The position numbers and the translations under genes were made by a program. The notes under the pieces are model-generated. The model was given only the letters and a program-made list of their open reading frames with translations, ran no database searches and was not told the DNA's origin. From the NCBI GenBank assembly GCA_002898575.1, contig BEHT01000004.1:1-64000 (forward strand): DNA of 64,000 nt. The letters are read 5' to 3'. The stretch comes from a bacterium HR17. GTDB taxonomy: Bacteria; Armatimonadota; Fervidibacteria; Fervidibacterales; Fervidibacteraceae. Positions 16,651 through 25,714 of the stretch are shown piece after piece. Each line of letters begins with the position of its first letter. Positions within the stretch are counted from its first letter, which is position 1.

Positions 16651-17940
16651 TTATGCGTGGATGCCGTTGCCATTCATTTCTTCAGGACAACGCTGATGGC
16701 GGACATGGAACTCGAAGTCTGCTGGAGCGATGCGGAGCGCTGAGAGCAACGGGTTGGGTGCGGTGTCGCCCAAAAGACAGAAGCAGTTACCGACCATCTG
16801 TTTGCCGACACTTTGCAGCAACTCAATGTCTTCAGGGCGTGCATGTCCATTGTGGAAGCGTTCCAACACTTTGACAAGCCAATAAGTGCCTTCGCGGCAC
16901 GGCGTGCATTTGCCGCAGGATTCACGCATGTAAAACTTCGTCAACCGCAGCGCCACTTTGACCATACAGGTGCCCTCAGCGATGACAACAACCGCAGCGG
17001 ACCCCGCGAAGGAACCTGCTGCCATGATGGACTCAAAGTCCATTGTCACTTTCAACGCTGTCTCCCGGTCAAACATCGGTGCCGATGAACCGCCGGGGAT
17101 GACCGCTTTGATTTCTCGCTCACCTACGACGCCGCCGGCATACTCAATTAAGTCCCGTAGGGCGATATTAAGCGGGAACTCGTAAACGCCAGGGCGATTG
17201 ACGTGCCCACTGACAGCAAACAGACGGGTGCCGGGGCTGCGTTCTGTGCCCCACTGCCGATACCATTGCGGACCGTTGAGGATGATAGGCGGGACACGGG
17301 CTAAAGTTTCGGCGTTGTTGATGACGGTCGGTTGTCCGAAAGCCCCTTTAACGGCGGGAAACGGCGGGCGCATGCGGGGCTCACCCCGATTGCCCTCCAG
17401 CGATTCTAACAGCGCCGTCTCCTCACCACAAATGTAAGCGCCTGCCCCCCGATGCAGCACGATGTCACAGGAAAAGTTACTGCCTGCGATGTTCTTGCCT
17501 GCAAAGCCGCGTTCGTAGGCTTGCTGAATGGCACAGCGCATGATGTGATAGGCTTTGCCAAATTCACCTCGTAGGTAAACGAACACTTTTTCGGCTTGGA
17601 TGGCGTAAGCAGCGATGAGTGCACCTTCAAGGATAGCGTGGGGGTCGTTCTCCAAAATAAGGCGGTCTTTGAAAGTGCCCGGCTCGCTTTCGTCGCAATT
17701 GACGCAGATGAACTTGGGGAAGATGTTTTTGGGCACGAAACTCCATTTGACTCCTGTCGGGAAACCGGCACCGCCGCAGCCGCGTAATCCCGACGCTTTC
17801 ACGACTTCAATCACTTCGTCGGGTGTCATATCCGTGACAACTTTGCGCAGCGCTTTGTAGCCGTCGTGCTCCATATAAACGGCGATGTCTGTGCTGTTTG
17901 GAATTCCGACGCGTCGCTTAACGATCAGCACTTCCTGCAT
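16651..17940 (-). CDS. nuoF: NADH-quinone oxidoreductase subunit F
   Basis: This 429-residue subunit binds NADH and FMN and starts electron flow in complex I. Motifs seen: SGLRGCGGAGFPTGVKWSF (NADH/FMN loop, about 50-68, with Cys where Arg is most common), GAGAYICGEETALLESLEG, and the N3 cluster ESCGKCTPCREG with the fourth Cys in GNCFCLLGD. ATG 17940 has GAGGGGTGA upstream; a GTG three codons earlier sits too close to it. The gene is isolated: nuoE lies 11 kb upstream and nuoG 7.5 kb downstream, with opposite-strand genes between. It therefore needs its own promoter, possibly in 17941-18078. Confidence 0.96.
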   Translation of the reverse strand: MQEVLIVKRRVGIPNSTDIAVYMEHDGYKALRKVVTDMTPDEVIEVVKASGLRGCGGAGFPTGVKWSFVPKNIFPKFICVNCDESEPGTFKDRLILENDPHAILEGALIAAYAIQAEKVFVYLRGEFGKAYHIMRCAIQQAYERGFAGKNIAGSNFSCDIVLHRGAGAYICGEETALLESLEGNRGEPRMRPPFPAVKGAFGQPTVINNAETLARVPPIILNGPQWYRQWGTERSPGTRLFAVSGHVNRPGVYEFPLNIALRDLIEYAGGVVGEREIKAVIPGGSSAPMFDRETALKVTMDFESIMAAGSFAGSAAVVVIAEGTCMVKVALRLTKFYMRESCGKCTPCREGTYWLVKVLERFHNGHARPEDIELLQSVGKQMVGNCFCLLGDTAPNPLLSALRIAPADFEFHVRHQRCPEEMNGNGIHA

Positions 17941-17987
17941 GAGCGTCACCCCTCATCTTTCAGTGCGTCGCTTCCGCTTTTGTTCTC

Positions 17988-18016
17988 TTTACATGCTCCT
18001 ATGATTAGGTTATAAT
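17988..18016 (+). promoter_or_regulatory. Sigma-70-type promoter of the DNA methyltransferase gene
   Basis: TTTACA at 17988-17993, a 17-bp spacer, and a perfect TATAAT at 18011-18016. The methyltransferase start is about 60 bp further on. Transcription would begin near 18023, inside the 38-bp repeat. The hexamers also overlap the upstream region of divergent nuoF. Confidence 0.7.
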
Positions 18017-18018
18017 GG

Positions 18019-18056
18019 TAACAGCATTAGAGCCAAAAGGCAATGGCGCGAGAAGT
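18019..18056. repeat. 38-bp direct repeat, left copy, bounding the restriction-modification module
   Basis: It matches 20343-20380 at 32 of 38 positions in the same orientation, with the core AAAAGGCAATG identical. It lies just after the -10 box of the methyltransferase promoter. The two copies enclose exactly the methyltransferase and endonuclease genes. Confidence 0.8.
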
Positions 18057-18078
18057 TTTTGTTTTGAGGTGAAAAGAG

Positions 18079-19446
18079 TTGGCGGAATCTGAATCGCTAT
18101 TCATCGTGCGGGAAACGGCACAACCCTACCTTTTTGCCCCTAAACCGTTGGTGACCGCCCATCCGTTGGATGTGTCCAAGTTGGGCACCTTTCAAGATTG
18201 CCTGCGGGCGCCGGTGCATCGCTGGTTTAAGTATCCGGCTGGCTTTAGTTACAAACTTGTGGAAACACTGATAGACGAGTTTCGGCTGAACCACACTCAT
18301 TGGATTTTAGACCCCTTTGTTGGCTGTGGGACAGTGAATGTTGTTGCAAAACTAAGGGGTGTCAACGCTGTCGGTATTGAAATCCACCCTTTCGTGCATT
18401 GGGTCGCAAAGGTGAAATGCTTCTGGGAATTTGATATGGAGCGGCTTCGTCGTGATTTGATGGAATTGCTGCGAACGGTTCGCCAACCACCGGACAATGT
18501 CTTGCAGGAGCAGGACTTGAGCGAGTTCCCGGAATTGGTTCACAAATGCTTCTCTGAACAAAATCTGAGGAAACTTAAATTTGTGCGAGATACCATCAAT
18601 GCTTTTGACCTCACGCCTCAAGAGCGTGACCTGTTTTTGTTAGCTTTGGCGGATACTTTGCGAACGGCGACGAGAGCAGGCGCGGGCTGGCCTTACATCG
18701 CGCCGTCAGAATATCACGAAAAGCGGGAACGCGATGCTATCTCTGTTTTCTGTGAAACAACGCAGATGTTTTTCCAAGACTTACTGGAGGTTCGTTCGGC
18801 GCAAGCGAAAGTGGAAGTCACCTGTAAGTTGCTCCTACAGGATGCCCGTGAAACCTATCCACTAAGTGATGAATGTGTGGATTTAGTTGTTACATCGCCA
18901 CCCTACTTAAATAATTACGATTACGCTGACCGAACCCGTTTAGAACTTTACTTTTTCGGCTGGGCAAAGTCGTGGCGCGACATAACAGAACAAATTCGCG
19001 ACCGTCTTATTGTCGCTGCCACGACACAAGTGAGACGCACTGAATTTAGTACTGAACCACTGAGTCCCCAACTGCGTGACCTTTCCCACATTGTTTATTC
19101 GCAACTGCGGGACAAAGTGACACAATTAGAGCGAATGAGAAGGCTTAAGGGTGGCAAAAAGAGTTATGACTTAATGGTGGCAGGTTACTTCAATGACATG
19201 GTAAAAGTGCTGTATCAAGTTTATCGTGTGCTCAAGAGCGGGGCACCGCTTGTGTTAGTGCTGGGTGATAGTGCACCTTACGGCATCCATATCCCGACCG
19301 ACCGCTACTTAGGTGAACTGGCATTGGGTTTAGGCTTTCGTCGTTACACGATTCAAACCCTACGCCAACGCGGTGGAAAATGGCGGGATAACCCCCAGCG
19401 GCACAAAGTTCCACTGCGTGAGGTTATCTTAACGGTCTGGAAGTGA
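18079..19446 (+). CDS. Site-specific DNA methyltransferase (restriction-modification system)
   Basis: The 455-residue protein carries the AdoMet-binding motif DPFVGCGTVNVVAKLRG at about 78 and the catalytic motif TSPPYLNNYDYADRT at about 272. The SPPY form is common in N4-cytosine and some N6-adenine enzymes, so the methylated base is not decided. The order, AdoMet site first and SPPY later, with about 190 residues between, leaves room for a recognition region. TTG 18079 is used as start because GAGGTG lies 7 nt upstream; no better ATG exists. The endonuclease gene follows after 7 bp, and a good promoter precedes it. Confidence 0.88.
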   Translation: MAESESLFIVRETAQPYLFAPKPLVTAHPLDVSKLGTFQDCLRAPVHRWFKYPAGFSYKLVETLIDEFRLNHTHWILDPFVGCGTVNVVAKLRGVNAVGIEIHPFVHWVAKVKCFWEFDMERLRRDLMELLRTVRQPPDNVLQEQDLSEFPELVHKCFSEQNLRKLKFVRDTINAFDLTPQERDLFLLALADTLRTATRAGAGWPYIAPSEYHEKRERDAISVFCETTQMFFQDLLEVRSAQAKVEVTCKLLLQDARETYPLSDECVDLVVTSPPYLNNYDYADRTRLELYFFGWAKSWRDITEQIRDRLIVAATTQVRRTEFSTEPLSPQLRDLSHIVYSQLRDKVTQLERMRRLKGGKKSYDLMVAGYFNDMVKVLYQVYRVLKSGAPLVLVLGDSAPYGIHIPTDRYLGELALGLGFRRYTIQTLRQRGGKWRDNPQRHKVPLREVILTVWK

Positions 19447-19453
19447 TGGACTC

Positions 19454-20264
19454 ATGGCGATGGAAGTTGCTAACCCTGGCAGCGCTTTGAGCGAAGCCAT
19501 TGGTAGCCTTCTGGAGGCGGAAATTCATCGCCTTTTGCGCCCTATTGCTGAACAGTATGGAGCAATTTATGTCACTACGCCTAAGCAACTGAATGAAAAA
19601 AAAACGTAGGAAACTGATTCTGACCGACCAAGACGGCAATGACTACGAAGTGGATGCAGTCATTGTCAACAGGCGTTTTCAACCTCTGGTTCTATTAGAA
19701 TCCAAATACATCCGCTACAAAAAACACAACCGTGATAAAGCCAGTTGGATTTGCACGGCCCACACAAAACTGAAGCAGAAGTTTCCAACAGTGCGCTGTT
19801 CTATCGCTGTGCTGATGGGCAGCTGGAGCAAACCGTCTAAGCGACTTTTAACAAGTTTTGGCGTCACACTTTTTGAAATCGGCTTTGATCGCATCTGCGA
19901 TATTTTGTCGCAATTTGGTGTCAACTACCGATGGTCAGAGAAAGACAGACAGGCAGCGATGGAAGCGTGGCGTCGGTTTAATATGCTCAATGAAGAAGAT
20001 AAAATCCAAATTGCTAAGACGCTTATCGCTGACATCTCAGCAAAATTACAAGAAGCGTTAAAACAAGCCTTGGACGAAAGCACACCTCGTCGTGTGCAGA
20101 AGGTAACAGTGTTCGTGAGCACTAACCGAGGCGAGAGTTTCATTTTCACTTTTAACTCTGTTCAGCAAGCTACTCTGTTCCTTCGCGAATTTGATGAGAC
20201 AATTCATCTGGACACAACCAGAGCCCCCACTCTCATTAAGCCATCACCAGAAAAGCGTGAATGA
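19454..20264 (+). pseudogene. Restriction endonuclease gene split by a frameshift at an A9 run (PD-(D/E)XK type)
   Basis: ATG 19454 opens a 51-codon frame (ALSEAIGSLLEAEIHRLLRP) that stops at TAG 19607. The rest of the protein continues in the +1 frame from the A9 run at 19596-19604 to 20264. Removing one A joins both parts into about 269 residues. The joined product shows Asp67 in YEVDAVIV and Glu82-x-Lys84 in LVLLESKYIRYKK, the PD-(D/E)XK nuclease pattern, followed by a helical C-terminal half. Position right after the methyltransferase supports a restriction enzyme. Switching by A8/A9 length change, transcriptional slippage, true decay, or a read error are all possible. A second ATG at 19593 could only give a truncated protein lacking the N-terminal helix. 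Confidence 0.7.
19596..19604. repeat. A9 homopolymer at the endonuclease frameshift
   Basis: Nine A residues sit exactly where the two reading frames of the endonuclease meet. Eight would give one continuous frame. Runs of this length are prone to replication and transcription slippage. Confidence 0.85.
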
Positions 20265-20342
20265 CCAACACAAGTGAGAATATGGCACGCACGATTAGCC
20301 GAAAGGAGTGGAGGAGCAACTAGTGCGGGTGAATGACAATTG

Positions 20343-20380
20343 TAACAACATCAGAGCAAAAAGGCAATGTCGCAATAAGT
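20343..20380. repeat. 38-bp direct repeat, right copy
   Basis: Partner of 18019-18056, with 32 of 38 bases identical. At the place aligned to the left copy's TATAAT it has GACAAT, so the promoter is not conserved. It lies 79 bp after the endonuclease stop and 68 bp before the next glycosidase gene. Confidence 0.8.
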
Positions 20381-20448
20381 GAAGACAGTATCACGAAGAC
20401 AATATGGGTTGCGCAATGACCGTTGATTTCATGGAAGGAGCGACAACG

Positions 20449-23400
20449 ATGGGGATCATAAGCATCCTCGTTAGCTTTTTGATTTCGCTGCCAAATAGTG
20501 TTGCCGCATTAGAGGTAGCGTCAAGGGTTGTGGAAAGTTTTGACTGGTGCGCCTGGGATTCTGTGTGGAGCAAAGCGGCGGGACAGGTCTCAATTGTTGG
20601 CGAACATTCCCCTGACCTGCCCGATGGCAAAAGCATGTGCATTGAAGTTCACTTCTCCAGCAGAGGTTTTGAGTGGTTCTCTGTCAAGCCCTCTAAGCCA
20701 ATTTGGATTCCCGGTGAAGCGAAAAGTGTCACCGTTCGCTACAAAGTTAACTCAACAGGTTACACGATCGCTCTGGAATTCCTTGACGGATGGGGAAGGG
20801 CGGAGGTTAACGGGAGACGGCTAAGTTGGGTTTTGCCAGTGAAAACCGTCGGTCAATGGCAAACCGAAACTTTCGCCGTTCCAAACGATTGGCGTCGCCC
20901 CATCGCTATCGCTGGCTTGAATATCCACAACTGGGACAGGCAAAGTGAAGCCTTTACCTTGACCGTCCTGATTGACCAAATTGAAGTTAAAACGGACTTG
21001 TCGGCGACCGACCTGCAAACGGGTTTGCCAAAATCTTGGCGCCCTGCCCCTAACGAGAGGGACGGAAGGAAACTCCAACCACCACCTGTTTCGCTTCTAC
21101 GAACCGAACTGACGAGTTCTGCAGCGAACCATGTTTTTGCTGGCGAAAAACCGACCATCGTTTTCAGGCTTTGGGATTGGCTGTCGCAACCGAGGCATGG
21201 AAAGATTGACTTGAAAGTCTTTGATTTCGCTGGCAAAGAAGTATTCAGCGAGCAACGAACGGTAAATCCGTCTGGCTACATTGAAGAGGCTTTCGCGCTC
21301 CCTTTGAAGCGCTTTGGCTGGTATCAAGCGAAAGCGACCTTGACAATTAGCGATGGAACGGAACGCTCCGAGCAACTTGCATTCGCCTTCATCCCACCAC
21401 CGCGAGAGTTGACAGAAATTGAAAAATTGGTTTCACCTTACGGGTTGAATGTTCATGGCGGGCGCGAGAGGTTGGCAATTGAAACTTTTCGCAAGGTTGG
21501 AATCGTTTGGTTCCGTGACTATGCCTTCGGCTTTGAAACCATGAAGCAGGCGAAAGGCGATGGTCGATTTGACGGTTGGCCTTGGTATCACCAACTCTTA
21601 TGGCGTTACCAAAAGGCAGGGGCAAAATTGCTCGCTTGTTTGCAAGGTGCTATCAAGCGACCAAAGATACAAGATGGGAAATTGTCAAGCGACATCGGTC
21701 CAGATTTGGATTGGCGCCATGAAATAGCAACGATTATCGCTGCCTTTCCGCAAATTACTCACTGGGAACTTGACAACGAGTATGACTTCCCGCAGGAGAA
21801 CAGGAACGCAGAAGAGCAGATCAATTGGGCTAACTATCGGGTGTTTCACAAAGCATTTGCTGAAATAGTTGACGCAATTGGTGGTGGGACCTTAGTAGCC
21901 GTTGAACAAGGGCAGGCGGGAATTTTTCCCGATCGCATCAAGCCGTGCGTTGAGAGCGGAGATTTTGAGCGCATCAAAGTTGTCAATGTCCATCACTACT
22001 GCGGTGCCGATGCGCCTGAACTGAACATCGTGAATTTCAATCCAGCCGAAGGCGTAAGCCGAGAAGTGCGTTTGTTCTTTGATTTGCTTCGTGAGGCTAA
22101 GCAGACATCCATAAGTGACAAAAAGCAACGACAACTTTGGCTGACCGAGTTTGGTTGGGACACCCTTGCAGGTCATGTCGTTTCGCCCTTTGAGCAAGCA
22201 GTTTACCTGCAACGAGGTTGGCTTTTAGCCCTTGCTGCGGGGGTTGACAAAGCCTTTTGGTTCTACGACTTTGACTCTCCTGAGCCAAAGCAGTTTTTTG
22301 ACGGTTGTGGGCTTTTGACCGCTGACGGTCAACCAAAACTCGCTCTTTGCGCTCTTGCTGCCTTGACCAACATGCTCCCAACACCCCGATACATTGGCGA
22401 CTGCAATGCTGGTGCAGGCACACAAGGTTTCGTCTTTGAGACCGATGGCAAATTGGTGGCAGTTTTGTGGTCAGTTGAGAGAGATGTCGGTCCCGTTGTC
22501 AACTTTGAGTCGGGACAACTTTACGATTTCCTCGCCAATCCCCTTGACAATAGAACTCAAAGGCTCAGCCGAGCACCTATCTTCGCTGTCGGAATTTCCC
22601 GTGATGACCGCTGGTTCAAACAAACGGCTTACAGCCTTGACACTCCACAACTTACCGTCGCTGCTGCAGGTGACAATTTCCCAATTCGCGTTCAAATTCT
22701 CAACAATCGCAATCGCGAAATAAACGCAACGGTGCGTGTCGTCGCACCAAAAAGCTGGCTCGTTGACAGGTTGGAAGCAAATGTCAAGGTTCCAGTGAAC
22801 TCTCAAGCGAATGTTGCCTTTAATGTCACTGTTGCACAGGGCGAACCCGAAGGTTTCCGCGAAGTACTTGTTGTTGCCGAGGAGAACGGTCAAAGGTTGA
22901 AAGAGATGAGAGCGAAAGTGTTGATCACAAAGCCAGTGACTCTCAAAGTTTTTCCGATTGAAGGCGAGCCTGGACAAACGAAAGTCAAAGTCCAAGTTGC
23001 AAACAATTCGCTCCGAACCCTTAAAGGCGTCTTGCGATTTCTGTTGCCGAAGTCTTGGCAGGTCATCCCGAACTCGGTGAACATTGAGGAATTAAAACCC
23101 AGTGAAATAAGAGAGATTGCTGTTAACCTGACATGGTCACCCGAGTGGCAGTTAGGCGAAAGCGCCCAAGTGATTTTTGGGACACTTGAACGGGCAATCG
23201 CTTCTGAGTTTATGGTCCCGCCGATTTTTCAAGTTCACAGGGCACCAAAAGTTGAACTTGACGGAAAGTTAAACGAGTGGGGCGAAAAATGGGCCGTTCC
23301 TTTTTGGTTGCTCCGATCAACTTTCGGCGAACCCAATGTCCGTCTGTTTTTGGCTTGGTCGTCAGAAGGACTTTATATCGCAACGGAAGTCCGCAATTCA

Positions 23401-23835
23401 ATTGTCAAGGTGTCTGACCCAAGAAGTTTTTGGACGGGTGATTGCATTGAATTGTTCGTTGACACCCGCAATGATAAGCGACCTCGTTCCTTTGAACCCG
23501 GCGATCATCAGTTTTGGTTTGTGCCTTTAGTTGATGAAGGGCGTGTTTATGTCGGACAGTGGAAGCGGGGAAACGAAATCCCGCAGACCCTCTATGACTT
23601 ACCTGAAATCAAAAGCGCTGCAAGGAAAACGAACGATGGATACATCGTTGAAGTTTTGCTGCCGACAAAATACCTTCACGGCTTCAAACCACAAGTTGGA
23701 GCAAAACTCGGCTTAAACATCAACTTGACAATTCATAGTGAACGGGGTGCACGAGAAGTTTACTGGCACCGTCAAAAAGATTTGGGCGTTCTGCGCTCGC
23801 CACACCTTTGGGGCACAGTGGAGTTGTTTGATTAA
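20449..23835 (+). CDS. Secreted glycosidase-like protein with GH-A core and C-terminal CBM9-like domain
   Basis: The 1128-residue protein has a signal peptide (MGIISILVSFLISLPNSVAA). A beta-sandwich follows (to about 185), then a TIM-barrel from about 320 with YGLNVHGGRERLAIETFRKV. The likely acid/base is Glu444 in WELDNEYDF and the likely nucleophile Glu567 in WLTEFGWDT, as in clan GH-A (GH5/GH39-like). Two Ig-like beta domains and a CBM9/DOMON-like module (about 928-1127) opening VELDGKLNEWGE complete it. ATG 20449 follows AAGGAG with an 8-nt spacer; the in-frame ATG 15 codons upstream has no such site. Base composition is AT-richer than the nuo genes around it. Substrate is not identifiable by eye. 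Confidence 0.78.
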   Translation: MGIISILVSFLISLPNSVAALEVASRVVESFDWCAWDSVWSKAAGQVSIVGEHSPDLPDGKSMCIEVHFSSRGFEWFSVKPSKPIWIPGEAKSVTVRYKVNSTGYTIALEFLDGWGRAEVNGRRLSWVLPVKTVGQWQTETFAVPNDWRRPIAIAGLNIHNWDRQSEAFTLTVLIDQIEVKTDLSATDLQTGLPKSWRPAPNERDGRKLQPPPVSLLRTELTSSAANHVFAGEKPTIVFRLWDWLSQPRHGKIDLKVFDFAGKEVFSEQRTVNPSGYIEEAFALPLKRFGWYQAKATLTISDGTERSEQLAFAFIPPPRELTEIEKLVSPYGLNVHGGRERLAIETFRKVGIVWFRDYAFGFETMKQAKGDGRFDGWPWYHQLLWRYQKAGAKLLACLQGAIKRPKIQDGKLSSDIGPDLDWRHEIATIIAAFPQITHWELDNEYDFPQENRNAEEQINWANYRVFHKAFAEIVDAIGGGTLVAVEQGQAGIFPDRIKPCVESGDFERIKVVNVHHYCGADAPELNIVNFNPAEGVSREVRLFFDLLREAKQTSISDKKQRQLWLTEFGWDTLAGHVVSPFEQAVYLQRGWLLALAAGVDKAFWFYDFDSPEPKQFFDGCGLLTADGQPKLALCALAALTNMLPTPRYIGDCNAGAGTQGFVFETDGKLVAVLWSVERDVGPVVNFESGQLYDFLANPLDNRTQRLSRAPIFAVGISRDDRWFKQTAYSLDTPQLTVAAAGDNFPIRVQILNNRNREINATVRVVAPKSWLVDRLEANVKVPVNSQANVAFNVTVAQGEPEGFREVLVVAEENGQRLKEMRAKVLITKPVTLKVFPIEGEPGQTKVKVQVANNSLRTLKGVLRFLLPKSWQVIPNSVNIEELKPSEIREIAVNLTWSPEWQLGESAQVIFGTLERAIASEFMVPPIFQVHRAPKVELDGKLNEWGEKWAVPFWLLRSTFGEPNVRLFLAWSSEGLYIATEVRNSIVKVSDPRSFWTGDCIELFVDTRNDKRPRSFEPGDHQFWFVPLVDEGRVYVGQWKRGNEIPQTLYDLPEIKSAARKTNDGYIVEVLLPTKYLHGFKPQVGAKLGLNINLTIHSERGAREVYWHRQKDLGVLRSPHLWGTVELFD

Positions 23836-23938
23836 AAACACAGGTCTATCTCGTGCTGACAAAATTTCTCGGCAGGATGTAAGACCCTGCCTTACTTCAC
23901 GACGACAGCGAGAAATTGGGCAAAAGGAGGTTGAAACG

Positions 23939-24691
23939 ATGAGACGGCGCGAGTGGTTGCAGTTGGGCAAGAGCCTCATCTTCGCTGTGACGGCGGCGCA
24001 GTTGGGCGTGGCACAGCAGCGAACAAAGAGCAAGCAAATTTATGTGCTCGTTTGGTCGGAGCGAACGGAACCGAAAGAGCATTACCCAGAAGGTCACAAC
24101 GGCGTTATCGCTGCTTTCCTGAACAAAGACCCAAACATCAAAGCAGAGGCGGTCAGCATTAACGATCCAGAGCAAGGTTTGCCTTCTGAGAAGTTACAAC
24201 GGTGCGATGTTTTGATTTGGTGGGGGCATGTCCGACATGGTGAAGTGCGGGATGACATTGTTGACAAAATTGTCAAGCGAGTGAAAGATGATGGGATGGG
24301 CTTCATTGCCCTTCATTCGTCCCACTACGCAAAGCCGTTCCAACGGTTGCTCAACGCCCCAGGGCATCTTGGTGGAGTTGGTCATGGTCGCGAAGAGTAC
24401 ATTTGGGTCGTCGCCCCAAACCATCCCATCGCAAAAGGCATTTCGCACTTCACCTTGCCCGACGAAGAGTTTTACGCCGAACCGTTCCAAGTCCCTCAAC
24501 CCGAAACGGTTGTCTTCATCTCAACTTTCGGCTCGGGTCATTGGTTCCGAAGCGGGTTGACTTGGAGCGTAGGCAAAGGGCGAGTTTTCTACTTCCGACC
24601 AGGACACGAAACTTTACCAACGATGAAAGACGAGCGAGTGCTTAAAATCATCCGCAACGCCGTTTATTGGTGCGCTCGCCGCAACCCGTGA
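23939..24691 (+). CDS. ThuA-like (trehalose-utilization family) protein with Tat-type signal
   Basis: The 250-residue protein starts MRRREWLQLGKS, followed by a hydrophobic stretch: a twin-arginine type export signal. The mature part is a class I glutamine-amidotransferase-like fold typical of ThuA: QIYVLVWSERTEPKEHYPEG, CDVLIWWGHVRHGEV, FIALHSSHYAKPFQRL, PNHPIAKGISHF and GKGRVFYFRPGHET. ThuA proteins are linked to sugar oxidation and catabolism, but the biochemical role is poorly fixed. ATG 23939 follows AAAGGAGG. It belongs to the same-strand sugar-degradation cluster. Confidence 0.88.
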   Translation: MRRREWLQLGKSLIFAVTAAQLGVAQQRTKSKQIYVLVWSERTEPKEHYPEGHNGVIAAFLNKDPNIKAEAVSINDPEQGLPSEKLQRCDVLIWWGHVRHGEVRDDIVDKIVKRVKDDGMGFIALHSSHYAKPFQRLLNAPGHLGGVGHGREEYIWVVAPNHPIAKGISHFTLPDEEFYAEPFQVPQPETVVFISTFGSGHWFRSGLTWSVGKGRVFYFRPGHETLPTMKDERVLKIIRNAVYWCARRNP

Positions 24692-24749
24692 AACGACTGA
24701 CTTGCGTTCAAACAACCGTCAATTCAAACTTCAGTTGGAGGTGGCGAAA

Positions 24750-25391
24750 ATGGGATTTAGGTTGCAGGAAGGTCAGAAGGTGGTTTTTATCGGGGACAGC
24801 ATCACCGACTGCGGTCGGCGCGATATCGCTCCACCGTTAGGCAACGGCTATGTGAAGTTCGTCTCAGACTTGATTGCTATTCGCTATCCCTCCCTTTCGC
24901 TAACGACTGTCAACAAAGGCATCAGCGGCAATACAGTTGCTGATTTGCGTGAGCGTTGGCACGATGATGTCTTAACACTCAAACCCGATTGGGTTTCCGT
25001 GCTCATCGGTATCAACGATGTCCACCGCACTTTACGCAACGAACCAACAGCAGTTCCACCCGAACGCTACGAGCAACTTTATCGTGAGTGCTTGACACTT
25101 ACGAAGGAACGAACAAGTGCTCAACTCGTGTTGATGGAGCCGTTTTACATCAGCACCGATACGGAAACGAATTCGTGGCGGACGGAAGTTTTGCGGGCAT
25201 TGAACGATTATCGCCAAATTGTTCGCAAGTTAGCGAGTGAGTTTGATGCCGTCTTTGTCCCGCTGCACGATTTGTTCCAAGAGCAATTACGATACCGTGC
25301 TGCCGATATGTTTTGTCCCGAACCCGTTCATCCCAACGCTGTCGGGCATTTGCTCATTGCCCACGCATGGTTGACAGCGATGGGTTGGTAA
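24750..25391 (+). CDS. SGNH/GDSL hydrolase (probable carbohydrate acetylesterase)
   Basis: The 213-residue enzyme has the four SGNH blocks: VVFIGDSITDCGR (Ser nucleophile), NKGISGNTVADLRERW (Gly), VSVLIGINDVHR (Asn), and CPEPVHPNAVGH (Asp/Glu-x-x-His). It has no signal peptide, so it probably acts in the cytoplasm. ATG 24750 follows GGAGGTGGCG. Relatives remove acetyl groups from pectic and other polysaccharides. Its neighbour, a GH106 rhamnosidase, makes deacetylation of a rhamnose-containing glycan an attractive but unproven role. Confidence 0.9.
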   Translation: MGFRLQEGQKVVFIGDSITDCGRRDIAPPLGNGYVKFVSDLIAIRYPSLSLTTVNKGISGNTVADLRERWHDDVLTLKPDWVSVLIGINDVHRTLRNEPTAVPPERYEQLYRECLTLTKERTSAQLVLMEPFYISTDTETNSWRTEVLRALNDYRQIVRKLASEFDAVFVPLHDLFQEQLRYRAADMFCPEPVHPNAVGHLLIAHAWLTAMGW

Positions 25392-25481
25392 TTTCACTGC
25401 CCATCGCTTATGAGCGTGGGATAGGAGACGCAGGGTGTAGGAACGAGGTTCGGCAAGTTGACAAGTCATGAAATCGACAGG

Positions 25482-25537
25482 GCGGTAGATCGGTAGTTTG
25501 GCAGATGGGCAAATTGGCAATTGGCGAATGGACAATT
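25482..25537. repeat. Degenerate short-unit tract (about 7-bp period)
   Basis: The segment repeats variants of GGCAAATT and GGCAATT with a rough 7-8 bp period, for example GGCAAATTGGCAATTGGCG. It is noncoding and looks like a decayed short tandem repeat. Confidence 0.5.
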
Positions 25538-25624
25538 TTGGGGCTTGCGTTCCGCGCCACTCTTACCACGACTCAGTTATACTTGATAGCATTGGGACTT
25601 GCCCCTGGTGACTGTAAGATTTCA

Positions 25625-25657
25625 AAAGACCGTCACCCATGAAGGGCGATGGTCTTT
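25625..25657. terminator. Hairpin after the SGNH hydrolase gene, possible terminator
   Basis: AAAGACC at the left pairs with GGTCTTT at the right, with further pairs inside (one G-U, one mismatch) and the loop ATGAA. The arms carry A and T runs at their ends, which suits a bidirectional intrinsic terminator, but no long T tract follows. Confidence 0.45.
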
Positions 25658-25661
25658 GTAG

Positions 25662-25682
25662 CGTCGGGATGTATTCCCGACG
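25662..25682. repeat. Perfect 8-bp-stem inverted repeat
   Basis: CGTCGGGA and TCCCGACG flank a 5-base loop, 4 bp after the preceding hairpin. It could be an operator or a second transcript hairpin for the downstream gene. Nothing further can be read from it. Confidence 0.5.
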
Positions 25683-25714
25683 ATCGGTGCTTTAGAAAAG
25701 GGGCTGCGTTGAAT

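Noticed and set aside
18892-18906. Reading the methyltransferase as an RNA or protein methylase
   Set aside because: The TSPPYL motif with an upstream DPFVGCGTV and a downstream nuclease-like gene fits a DNA methyltransferase better.
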